NCBI GenBank assembly: GCA_037349315.1
Contig: JBAIAC010000001.1
Coordinates: 5,312,001-5,376,000 of the forward strand
DNA: 64,000 nt
Source: Chelydra serpentina
Taxonomy: Eukaryota > Chordata > Testudines > Chelydridae
Direction: 5' to 3'
The translations under genes were made by a program, and so were the position numbers. How positions within the stretch are numbered: position 1 is the stretch's first letter; every line of letters begins with the position of its first letter. The notes beneath the pieces are model-generated. The model was not told where the DNA came from and made no database searches. It saw only the letters and a list, made by a program, of their open reading frames with translations. This document shows positions 24,241 to 33,911 of this stretch, piece by piece.

Positions 24241-24964
24241 TACAGTGATGGAGGCCATGTAAGTCCCTAATATAATTTCTGGTGGTCCACTTGGAGAAAA
24301 AAGCAACAACCTCTGAACTTGGAGAGAGGCAGAACATGCAGTAAGCACATGCTTTCATACATGGGAAAACAGGAGACAGCAGTCTCCATCGAAATCAGTG
24401 ATGAAGGCTGTTCTGGGCACTGTACGACCAAAGAGGCTATAAAAAGAGATAAACTCAGTACAGTTTTTAGTCCTCTTGCAAACTTTGGTTCAACTGTTCT
24501 ATATGTGTCCTTATTACTATGTAGTGAATTACTGCTGTAGACTAGCAATTTAACCTCATGGGCCAAGCCCTGCTTAGTGACATCCACAGAATTTGGTCCC
24601 ACATCTGCTGCTACTCATCAGTAGTACAGTGCTGATTCCTGAAACAATTCCTTTAAGATACACTCAACCAAGAAGTACTGAATATTTGAATATTAATTTA
24701 AAACTTGTTCTGTGTATGTGTGCACATTCTGTGTGTGTATTTAGTGCAATAGTGATTTAGAAACAACATTTTAAACCTTTATTTTAGCCACTCAGGCCTT
24801 TTAAAAATGTCCCAGGTTTCTTTTCATGACAGTGATGTACCAACAACCAGCTCAAGATGGTCTCTTTGAAATGAATACCCATTACAAATTCATGTATAAT
24901 TTCCTGATGACTTCTTATGTCAAGACTGATGATTTGGGGTTTCATCCAAACCAGTAAGGGGTTT

Positions 24965-25950
24965 TGTCACTGCATGCCATCTAACTGTGGCTGCTTCTGT
25001 GTTATGCACCTTAGGCTCAGAGCCCAGACACCAGAAGCCTGCTCACAGCACAATGGGCTCACCTTGGCTTCCACCAGCCTGGTCACTCCCTGCAGGGTAA
25101 CACCAACAGCCCTTCCAGTGCCGAGATACCTCAAAACTGTCTCTGCAGTACTGTCCAGTCCCTCTGACTGGATACTTCCAGAAGTTATTAAGTTTGGTGC
25201 ATCCAAAGAGATGCAAAGAGTATAGCTGTGGACTTTATCCTTCAGTTTAATACACAACACTGAGATGGTTTGGAAATAAAACAGAAATGGATTTGCTAAC
25301 CAAAGAACAGATATTTAAGGGATAATAAGTAAGAATAGGAGATAGATCTATGGTTACAAAGAAAATAAAACTAACCATACTTTCCAGTGACTAAAATAAC
25401 TTTTGCAAGTTACAATCTTTCCCTAAGCAGGATTCTCACCTTGTCAGTTCCAACTACTCTTGGTTTTCAGGCTAAGTGGATCCACTTTGCATGAGCTCAA
25501 AGGGTGCTGCTCTGTCTTTGTCCCCTACATGATATATGTCAAAATGGCTCTCTCCTTCTGCTTATATTTCCCCAAAGTTTCTTGTCTCTGAATCAAGAGC
25601 ATGAAGGTTTCCTGGAGGTCCAGGCTCCATCCCCCATTGTGATTGTTAAATGTTCTTCCCCACCCCCTCTTATTTAAGTTTGATGGCTTTGTTTACCTTA
25701 TATGTAGATGTACTTTTAATTGTTCTCTGAGGTATTTCCTGACTCAGTTTATATTGGAGACACAGTAAAACAGGAGAAATAACAATCCTTTGTCTAAGAC
25801 AAACTGGGCTTGTCCACTGATTGCAAAACACCTTTTAGAACATATGTCCATCACCCATCTACAATTCTTTATACACCACCTGTACATACATCACGCAACA
25901 ATATTAATGACCAGCATGTTACTGGTTTGCATATTATATTTTACATGACA
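24965..25950 (-). mobile_element. Possible antisense LTR (986 bp)
   Basis: The block opens TGTCAC and closes ATGACA, giving the inverted terminus TGTCA/TGACA with TG...CA ends. The length suits an LTR. I place it on - because the - strand reads ATTAAA near 25247, a possible polyadenylation signal in the 3' third. No matching TSD is found (GGTTT against CCTTT). The open frames inside (24917-25225 + and 24967-25260 -) have no domain and are not called. It could instead be unrelated DNA that happens to end in these hexamers. Confidence 0.4.
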
Positions 25951-26049
25951 CCTTTTACATATAGATTCTGATAAGAGTGTATTGGAACAATGAGAATCAT
26001 GCCTGATGTGAGATATGGTGTGCTCTCTGCCACTTGGCATTGAGAGACT

Positions 26050-26100
26050 GGGTCTCATAGATTTGAAGGTGAGAATGGACCATCGTGATCATCTAGACAT
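26050..26100 (-). mobile_element. CR1 3'-end scrap
   Basis: CATAGATTTGAAGGTGAGAA followed by GACCATCGTGATCATCTAG corresponds to the CR1 3' UTR at 9070-9115 (antisense). Only about 50 bp remain. Confidence 0.65.
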
Positions 26101-26912
26101 TTTACTTTGAGCCATTTAAATTTTTGGAAACAAAGGCTTGGAGCTGAGAACTTATTTATATATCACCATCTTATCACTAGCTAATTACTGTTTAGCATTA
26201 AAGATGCATCCAATCCAAGATGTTCAGATCTAAATACTGAGCTGGACCTTCCACTCTGTCCAAGCCATGCTTACTGCATGATTCTAGGGGAAGAGATGAG
26301 GAAGGCGGCATTATATTCCCTGCATCCTAGGTCTGGCTGGGAACTGGCCCAGTCCCTGGCACAAGTCAGAAAAACCTAAAAGCTACCCTAATTTATGCTT
26401 GCCTGCCCATTGCACCAATGCACTGTTCCAACAACAGGGATTTCCAGGATTTAGAAACATGAACAATGTCCACTTTCTTCTGGGAATGCTCTCTACAATG
26501 ACAGTATATGGTGAAATAAAAACTGCTATATGAATCTTTGCTGCCATGAAGATACCCTTGCACTGAAGGATCCTCAGAGGGCTGGATTTGCTGGCTTTAT
26601 GGGCATCTTAGCAGAAGTGCAAAGCAGTCAAGGTGGGGCCAAGGATCTGGTAATTTTTAGCCTTCTTCTGCTGCTGTCCATTGTGCCTAGGGAGCCCAAT
26701 GGAGGAAAAACATCTTTGAAAATGTTGACTTCTGTTTCAGTATTGGTGTAATGACCATAGAAGGAATTCAAACATCTTATTTTTGAAGAAAATATTTAGC
26801 TTTAAAATATTAGAAATCTTTTTGAAGTGTTTAAATCAGTCAGAAAGAAGGATAGAATCTATTTTACACCCTGTACTATGGGGTTTTTAGTAAGTATCAT
26901 GAACATCATTTT

Positions 26913-26935
26913 CACACACACACATACACACACAC
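26913..26935. repeat. (CA)n microsatellite, one interruption
   Basis: CACACACACACA-TA-CACACACAC run followed by a T homopolymer at 26940-26951. Confidence 0.9.
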
Positions 26936-27204
26936 GCCTCTTTTTTTTTTTATAAGTTGGCTGCCCCATTAATAACCTGAGAAAGCCAATTAAAAAACTT
27001 ACAGCTAGATTGTCTACCAAAGTTACTAGGAATAGCTCGGTGGAAGTCAAGCCTTTCATTTTCATATGCATTTCCCAGTTGTTTTCCATGAAGAAAAGTG
27101 CTTCTTAGGTTCTAGACTTCTGAACAAGGAAAACAGTTTTTCTTTCAGATTGGAGAACACACAGTCTATCTGGCATAAACAGCTTTTGTAAAGATCAGGT
27201 CTGA

Positions 27205-27290
27205 TTCTGATGAGGCTGAGCACCCACAACTCCTATTAGTTTCAGTAAGAATTGTGGGTACTCAGCACATTTCAGGATCAGACACTTAGT
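27205..27290. repeat. Hairpin repeat (CTGATTCTGA...TCAGGATCAG)
   Basis: Left arm CTGATTCTGATGAGGCTGAG followed by CACCCACAACTCCTATT. The right arm (AGAATTGTGGGTACTCAGC...TCAGGATCAG) pairs with it. Short MITE-like family without coding capacity. Confidence 0.55.
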
Positions 27291-27671
27291 CAGGCCATGA
27301 AAGAATGACTGATGTAATTCTTTCTTTGTGACACTCACCAGATACTTTCTTCTGACAGAATGGAAAAGAGGAAATGTGGAAAATGGATGCATAAAGGGGG
27401 ATGAAGGGACTGGAGAGTGGGGAAAAGAAGAGAAAATCTGATTAGAAAATAAATGGATTTGATTTGAAAGGAGCCTTTTTTTATTCTCTCTTCCCTTTCT
27501 TTTATTGACCCCTCTCATCCCTTTGCATATGTTCCTTCTTCCCATTTTACTGCGCCCCTTCTCTCTTTACATTCTTTTCTTATCTCTTTCTCTATCTGTG
27601 ACAACCTTCTTTAGCTCCAAAGATCAAGTTAGAGTTAGAAAGAGATTTTGCCACACCTAGCACTGTGTTAG

Positions 27672-27750
27672 ATCCTCAACTGGTGTAAATAGACATAGTT
27701 CCATGGAAGTCAATGGGGCTATGTGGCTTTATACCATCAGCCACTGTATG
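27672..27750. repeat. Hairpin repeat (CTCARCTGGTGTAAAT type)
   Basis: GATCCTCAACTGGTGTAAAT with the loop-proximal CATGGAAGTCAATGGGGC; the right arm ATACCATCAGCCACTG is degenerate. Relatives lie at 39420-39490, 48150-48235, 62281-62372 and 63131-63232. Confidence 0.5.
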
Positions 27751-28127
27751 CCTGAAGCAGTATCAGTATTAGTATCAGTCTGCCTCTAATATCTCTTCTC
27801 AAGGGTTTCAAATCAAATCTTTTAGTCTTAGCAGGTGACTTTCCTAATCCTACATCCCTAATGGGTTTGGGGAATGACAAACAGCAAATTGTGTCTGACT
27901 CTGCAGTCTCACTTTCTAGCTCCGTTGTTGCAATGAAAAATGCAGCATTTCCAGCTGAACATTCTTATAAAATGTGCATTGTCCCTTAAATGTAAAGGTG
28001 GAATCAAAGTTATAAGGAAGAAATGGCTCAGAAGCCGTTATAATAATGATACTGCAGTGTCTGCAAACTTAAAAAAAATCACTAATAGAAAATGAATAGA
28101 CAGTATTTACAGAGAGTAAGGTCCCGA

Positions 28128-28252
28128 TCCTGCAATCAGGTTTACACAGGCAGACGTCTTCACTTGTATTGAGCTCCTCTGAAGGCAATGCAGCTCTGCG
28201 ACAGTGCAGGAGCCTGTCTGTACAGAATTCACTGCAGGATAGGAACCAAAAT
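28128..28252. repeat. Hairpin repeat (GATCCTGCAA type)
   Basis: Left GATCCTGCAATCAGG with inner GCAGACGTCTTCACTTG; right CTGTACAGAATTCACTGCAGGAT pairs loosely. MITE-like, non-coding. Confidence 0.45.
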
Positions 28253-28271
28253 CGAATACAATTTTTTTTGT

Positions 28272-28287
28272 CACACACACACACACA
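28272..28287. repeat. (CA)n microsatellite
   Basis: Eight CA units. Confidence 0.9.
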
Positions 28288-28539
28288 TCATGGGGTCACT
28301 TTGACCACATACTATTTTAAAAATGGATCTACTGGGACGAGACATCCTGTGACAGTCCCTCATTCAGCAAGTAGATAAGTCTGCCTGGAACTGCTTTTAT
28401 GCTTCCCTGTAAACCTATTAAAAGTCACTTTCAAATTTCACTAAGTTTGCCAATTCTTTACATTGAGAGAAACGGACAAATGCTTTTCTGCTTCTGAAAT
28501 CTTACTGATTTGTAAGATTGTAGAATGCTGGGGATTCAG

Positions 28540-28612
28540 GGCTTGATGCAAAGTCCATTGAGGTCAATGAGACTCTACCTATGGATTTCAAGGAGCTTTG
28601 GATCAGGCCCTC
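28540..28612. repeat. Hairpin repeat (CARAGYCCATTGAGGTCAATG type)
   Basis: GGGCTTGATGCAAAGTCCAT pairs with the right arm GAGCTTTGGATCAGGCCCT. Short foldback, non-coding. Confidence 0.55.
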
Positions 28613-29038
28613 AGTGCAGGAACCTGTAAAGGGTGTGAGATGTAGAACAATTTAAGTTTTGGGAACACAACTACAATCCAATTAACCACATAGTGAATAA
28701 ATAAATAATAATAAAATCCATTATTATTTCAATGAGAATTTTTCCTGGATACTGACTGCAGGATCGGCTCCACTGTAAGCACCTAGGCATGCAGTATATA
28801 CATTTTCAGGTATGTCTACACAGCACGCCACTGGTGGAAGCATGTAGGGCAGGGGTCTCAAAGTGGCCCGAGATACTCATCTGTGGCCTGAGATACTCCC
28901 TACTGTGGCCTGCGAATGAGAGACACATGCAGACACGCAGCCGGCAATGTTGGCTGGGGGAGAGGGACAGAGATACCATCACTAGTCACTGGGCAGAGTC
29001 AGCCATAGAGACAGCATCACTTTTTTCCACAATGAATA

Positions 29039-30287
29039 TGTAAGCAGAGTCAGGATGAGCTCTACCCTGACATCTGGTGGTGAGTTGTGGAAAGGAATGT
29101 CAGGGGCTAATCTTGTTTGCATGGACACATCCACCCTGCAAAGCATGATGGACCGCTTGCCCAAATGGTCACTTTGGCTGCTGTGGGATGCCCAGTTTCT
29201 CTGTTATTGGGGCAGGAAGAATAAAGTGTTGTTACCCTGATTATGTGAATCAAGGACAGTGGGCTTTTGTTATGATGGAGGGACTCGCCATCAACTAAGC
29301 AGCACTCGCTAGGCGAGGGACATGGGTTCCAAAACCCAGTGAATGGAGAGAGGTTGGGGACAGGTTTCTTGATTGGGCTTTTTGGTTATAGATTAAGCAT
29401 AGTACCTGGTAGTATGGGCCCCCCGTGAGGGTCTGAGACACTGGTTGCACCTCCTTCTCTCTCCACTGTGGAATATCAGAGCTAATGTTGAATTCATTGG
29501 GAGTCTGGTTTCAAACTGCTGAGTTGAAATCACTCTGGGCTAAGTGTGCAAATGAGCTTTAAGGTTCCCCTAACTACAAGCTGAAATCACTAAAGAGCTA
29601 AGAGTCTTATGAGCTGAAATCACTGAGCTGAACTCACTGAGCACTGTGTTAAGTAGTGGGGGAGCCAGAAGATCTATTGCTGAGTGGCTGGCGGTGCGGC
29701 GCTGCCAGCGGAGCAGTTCGTGGGGACAGTCGGAGCAGCTTGCAGGATGGTCGGCGGAGCAGTTCGTTGGGACAGCTGTAGCGGCTTGCGGGATGGCTGG
29801 CGGAGCAGAGCGAAGCCCCATGGAGGGATGAGGCAATCATCTTCAAGCCACGTAAGGTGCCCCTTACCTCTCCCCTCCCCATTTCTGCCCAGGCTGATGA
29901 ACTTTTGAACTTTGGGACTGGACTTTTGGGGACGTTGGGTGATTTCAGGGTTGCTGGACTCAAGAACCAAAGGGACAGGACATGGCCCAATTGGCTGGGG
30001 TGGGTCTTGCTCACAGTTTGGTTTATGAATCCTAGTTGCGGTGTTTTCCCAATTTAATGCTGGTGTTGTTTACCTGCTGTTATTAAAGATTTTCTGTTAC
30101 ACCGAGGCCCTGTGCTTGCGAGAGGGGAAGTATTGCCTCTTTGAGGCGCCCAGGGGGTGTGTGTAAAGATTTTCCCAGGTTACTGGGTGGGGGCTCGAGC
30201 CGGTTTTACATTATTGTTGAAAAGGGAACCCCTATGTACTGAACCCAGCCCTTGCTGCTGTCAACTCGTCCTGGCAGAAGGGTTACA
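29039..30287 (+). mobile_element. Solo LTR (1249 bp) inside the hAT copy
   Basis: Begins TGTAA and ends TTACA (inverted pentamer, TG...CA). It is flanked by AATA at 29035-29038 and 30288-30291, a 4-bp TSD. Possible polyadenylation signals are AATAAA at 29220-29225 and ATTAAA at 30082-30087. There is a GC-rich portion at 29640-29830, a tract of GGAGCAG/GGGACAG repeats, and TGAAATCACT repeats near 29525-29625. Open frames on both strands over the GC-rich part (for example 29649-30014 and 29570-29836 on -) are not genes. No internal retroviral sequence remains, so this is a product of LTR-LTR recombination. Confidence 0.8.
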
Positions 30288-30302
30288 AATATAAACAAGT
30301 CA

Positions 30303-30431
30303 AAATATGGAACACAACTATCTGATGCACAGCTTGCTGCAATCCTGAAGGTTTCAACTGCTCAGTCACTGAGGCCAAACATCAACAAACTGACAGAACT
30401 GCAGCATTGCCAGGTGTCTGGCAAACACTAA
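30303..30431 (+). pseudogene. hAT transposase C-terminus (Charlie/ZBED-type)
   Basis: Forty-two codons read KYGTQLSDAQLAAILKVSTA, then QSLRPNINKLTELQHCQVSG, and stop at 30429-30431. The pattern of LSDxxLxxILxVxTxQSLxPxINKL is the extreme C-terminus of the Charlie-like hAT transposases, from which host genes of the GTF2IRD2/SCAND3 type derive. The codons just before it lie on the far side of the LTR (ETASLFSTMN, ending near 29036). If the LTR and one 4-bp repeat are ignored, the frame runs straight through, so the LTR landed in an open frame. It is a fragment only; the catalytic core is absent. Confidence 0.75.
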
Positions 30432-30982
30432 AAACTCTCTGGCAGGTGAAGAATTGTATAAAGTTGTATGACAGTTTTATTATTGCTAAGAAATTTGAAA
30501 TAAAAACTACAATATAAATATTTTCTTTTCTGAACATCGTGTTCAGTGACATTATTGGCCGGCTAGGAGGATTTGAGGACTGGCACTGGCCCTAAGGTAA
30601 ATCGAGTTTGAGACCCCTGATGTAGAGTATGTGTAGCTACAGGCTGCAATGAAAAGCAAGCTGTGTTCACACTGCTGTTGGTAGCTACATGTGCCATTGA
30701 ATGGCACTGGCTGGAGGAAGGCAGCCAGAACCTTTCCCTAAAATGGGAAAAGGCTCAGGCAGCAGGACCCTACACTGCTAAAAATAGCACTGTAGATGTA
30801 GATGTCACTGCTTGTGCAGATAGAGAGCCATGTAGGGTACATAGCCACAGGGTTCAGGTGTGTCTTTACTCACCTATGCAGTGCCTCACTACCTACGCAA
30901 CTATACATATCCATACTAGAAAAGTGTGCAGTGTATGTACTCTACACACCACCAAAGGAATGTGGAGTGTAGATGTATCTTT

Positions 30983-31199
30983 CCAGACAATGCATGGAAT
31001 ATTCCTGATATTTTTCCATAATATTGACAAAAATACCAGAAGAATGGCTTCATGGAAGAGGTGAGGTTGGAGAAATTTCTTGGAAGGAAGAGAAGAAGGG
31101 TCTTGGCTTATATTAATTGGGAAGTTGTTCCTAGCTGATTCCAATGGGACTGCTCTTATGCTTAAATACCTTGGCTAATTGGATCCTAAAGAAGTATAA
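30983..31199. other. Short unassigned spacer
   Basis: A + strand stretch (TGGAAGAGGTGAGGTTGGAG...) without recognisable features. Confidence 0.3.
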
Positions 31200-31210
31200 C
31201 TGTATTTAAA

Positions 31211-31729
31211 CTGAACAGGAGTACTTGTGGCACCTTAGAGACTAACAAATTTATTTCAGCATAAGCTTTCGTGGGCTACAGTCCCACTTCATCGGATGCA
31301 TAGAATGGAACATACAGTAAGCAGATATTTATACATTCAGAGAAACATGAAAAGGAGGAAGTACCCATACCAACTGTAAGAGGCTAATTACTTCAGAGGA
31401 ACTATTATCAGCAGGGGGAAAAAACTTTTGAAGTGATAATCAAGATGGCCCATTTCAGACAGTTGACACAAAGGTGTGAGGATAGTTAATTACGGGAAAT
31501 AGATTCAATTAACATAATGACCGAGCCACTCCCAGTCTCTGTTCAAACCTAAGTTAATGGTATCTAGTTTGCATATTAATTCAAGTTCAGCAGCTTCTTG
31601 TTGGATCCGATGAAGTGGGACTGTAGCCCACGAAAGCTTATGCTGAAATAAATTTGTTAGTCTCTAAGGTGCCACAAGTATTCCTTTTCTTTTTGCTGAC
31701 ACAGACTAACACGGCTGCTACTCTGAAAC
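31211..31729 (+). mobile_element. Penelope-like element, family B, with inverted head
   Basis: A perfect 11-bp TSD, CTGTATTTAAA, lies at 31200-31210 and 31730-31740. From 31607 the + strand has the family B tail (GATGAAGTGGGACTGTAGCC...GTTAGTCTCTAAGGTGCCAC...ACTAACACGGCTGCTACTCT). From 31211 to about 31606 the same kind of sequence runs inverted: the tail first, then the 3' UTR, then the end of the coding region. On the - strand, about 31605 to 31510 reads ELNLICKLDT-INLGLNRDWEWLGHY followed by a stop. This matches the C-terminal ELQFICKFDT...LNKDYEWLANY of the PLE at 35.6-37.8 kb. The copy is therefore two 3'-end fragments head to head. Confidence 0.85.
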
Positions 31730-31740
31730 CTGTATTTAAA

Positions 31741-32735
31741 ATCATAGAATCATAGAATCATAGAATCTCAGGGTTGGAAGGGACCTCAGGAGGTCATCTA
31801 GTCCAACCCCCTGCTCAAAGCAGGACCAACCCCAACTAGATCATCCCAGCCAGGGCTTTGTCAAGCCTGACCTTAAAAACCTCTAAGGAAGGAGATTCCA
31901 CCATCTCCCTAGGTAACCCATTCCAGTGCTTCACCACCCTACTAGTGAAAAAGTTTTTCCTAATATCCAACCTAAACCTCCCCCTCTGCAACTTGAGACC
32001 ATTACTCCTTGTTCTGTCATCTTCTACCACTGAGAACAGTCTAGATCCACCCTCTTTGGAACCCCCTTTTAGGTAGTTGAAAGCAGCTATCAAATCCCCC
32101 CTCACTCTTCTCTTCTGCAGGCTAAACAACCCCAGGTCCCTCAGCCTCTCCTCATAAGTCATGTGCTCCAGCCCCCTAATCATTTTTGTTGCCCTCCGTT
32201 GGACTCTTTCCAATTTATCCACATCCTTTTTGTAGTGTGGGGCCCAAAACTGGACACACTATTCCAAATGAGGCCTCACCAGTGCCGAATAGAGGGGAAT
32301 AATCACGTCCCTCGATCTGCTGGAAATGCCCCTACTTATACAGCCCAAAATGCCGTTAGCCTTCTTGGCAACAAGGGCACACTGTTGACTCAGTTTCAGC
32401 TTTTCATCCACTGTAACCCCTAGGTCCTTTTCTGCAGAACTGCTGCCCAGCCATTCGGTCCCTAGTCTGTAGCAGTGCATGGGATTCTTCCGTCCTAAGT
32501 GCAGGACTCTGCACTTGTCCTTGTTGAACCTCATCAGATTTCTTTTGGCCCAATCCTCTAATTTGTCTAAGTCCCTCTGTATCCTATCCCTACCCTCCAG
32601 CATATCAACCACTCCTCCCAGTTTAGTGTCATCTGCAAACTTGCTAAGGGTGCAGTCCACACCATCCTCCAGGTCGTTGATGAAGATATTGAACAAAACC
32701 GGCCCCAGCACCGACCCTTGGGGCACTCCACTTGA
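31741..32735 (-). mobile_element. Young 5'-truncated CR1 LINE (antisense)
   Basis: About 1 kb of CR1 on -, ending in the tail ATCATAGAATCATAGAATCATAG at 31741. It is truncated inside the RT palm at 32735. The coding part is a single frame with one stop, so it is younger than the other CR1 copies here. The PLE at 31211-31729 abuts its 3' tail. Confidence 0.9.
31836..32735 (-). pseudogene. CR1 reverse transcriptase C-terminal part
   Basis: The frame starts within [13 protein letters not shown] and holds an intact FADDTK catalytic box with both Asp residues. The thumb and C-terminal region follow through [42 protein letters not shown] and VRPHLE. A TAG at 32256-32258 interrupts the block that should continue with YCVQFWAP; the same frame then resumes and runs to the natural end (31836) with [20 protein letters not shown] and [20 protein letters not shown]. 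The piece is 5'-truncated and has no endonuclease, but it shows little decay apart from one Tyr-to-stop change. Confidence 0.88.
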
Positions 32736-33903
32736 TCACTTGATCACCTACTGCTAAGGTAAGCATTGCATTCAAAAAGAAGCCAACGCGATAAGCTGAG
32801 ATACTGAAGATAGTCAGAAAAAGGTGGAATTCTTTCCCTCCAACCTTTGTCATCTGCACTCTTAGTACATCACAGACCCTGAAAACAGAGCCTGGCATGT
32901 TTTAGCTATTACAGAAGCACTTCTGTCAGCATCTTTTCAACAACAAAAAATAAATGACTCCAAAGACCTCCTTTGTAGCTGTATCTGTAAGGTATACAGC
33001 TGATGTTCAGATAGGTGATATCCTCTTTCCCAATTTTCATGATTGAATATGAAACTCTATAGAGTTGTGGATATATTTTTTTCTATAGAAGGAGCTGTTA
33101 AAAATAACATTTTGTGAGTCTGTGTTATAGGAATGCTGCTAAAAATAAATAAATAAGAGCAACATCCAAAAGTTAAAAGCAACATGCATCTTTAATCATT
33201 TTTTAGCAAGGTCAGCACAACGACAGCTAGCATTAACACAATTTCACAGGAATGTCAAAAATCATTTTAACAGAGTCTGGATCTTAAAGATCAATTTCCC
33301 TCCTCCTCCCTTTAATATACAAAACATGGTGAAGAAAATGTTCTGTTATTACATTCTTTAGTGGGACTGTTTATTTCTGACAAGGTTTAAAATGATTTTT
33401 GTTTGTTTTCTTTGTACAATGCCTTTAACTCTGTTGGTTTTGTGCTGTTTCCCCCAAATCTTTTTTTTTTTTTACTGTTTTCTAAATTTTAAAATATTGG
33501 AGTATTTCTTCATATAGTATAGTAGCTATACCAAAAGATCCTGTATCTCAATGGCAACTCTACACAATTTATTTCTTAAACCTGATTCTCCTCTCCATCA
33601 CACCAGTTTTACATGGATGCAACTTCATTGACATAGTGGAGCTACTCCTGATTTACCCTTCTGTAAGTGGAAGTAGAGTTAGAGCTAATATTTTTTACAC
33701 TGTTTATTAGGCTGCAGGCAAGACTAATGGCTGCCCGGAATTAGAGTCCACTAGTTTAAAATTCTGTCCCAGATAAATGCCTACAAGATACAACTAAAGA
33801 TGAATGAATCTCAAAAGGCTCAGAAGTTTGGTTTGGATAAGTATCCACAATGTTTGACATATGTACCTCTTCTAAATTATGGATCTGCTAAACTAGACAA
33901 TGA
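32736..33903. other. Gene-free stretch
   Basis: AT-rich, with a T homopolymer near 33462-33473. A short degenerate hairpin (33588-33690, ACACCAGTTTTACATGGATG... type) may belong to the amniote palindromic repeats. No gene seen. Confidence 0.4.
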
Positions 33904-33911
33904 TCCTGAAA

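Larger units (their letters stand above)
26101..28808. other. Gene-free stretch with short palindromic repeats
   Basis: No gene recognised. It holds several 70-100 bp imperfect hairpin repeats (27205-27290, 27672-27750, 28128-28252, 28540-28612) and CA microsatellites, listed separately. The open frame 27195-27545 (-) has no domain signature. Confidence 0.4.
28850..30619 (+). mobile_element. Internally deleted hAT (Charlie-like) copy, split by a solo LTR
   Basis: Starts CAGGGGTCTCAAA and ends TTTGAGACCCCTG, a perfect 13-bp terminal inverted repeat of hAT type. The flanking octamers ATGTAGGG (28842-28849) and ATGTAGAG (30620-30627) form an 8-bp TSD with one difference. About 520 bp remain when the LTR is taken out: the left end, a transposase C-terminus and the right UTR with AATAAA-like signals. 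The rest of the transposase is deleted. Orientation + is set by the coding remnant. Confidence 0.88.
28809..30982. mobile_element. Outer DNA element interrupted by hAT and LTR
   Basis: The left edge AGGTATGTCTACACA (28808-28822) is mirrored by the right edge GTGTAGATGTATCTTT (30967-30982), giving a TIR of the type GGTATGTCTACAC. With the hAT copy (28850-30619) removed, the element is only about 400 bp. The right part contains repeated TAGCTACA/TGTAGA motifs and no coding sequence. No firm TSD is seen. Confidence 0.5.

Noticed and set aside
29570..30014. Overlapping open frames in the GC-rich part of the LTR
   Set aside because: They lie within the solo LTR and are repetitive; no retroviral protein similarity is visible.
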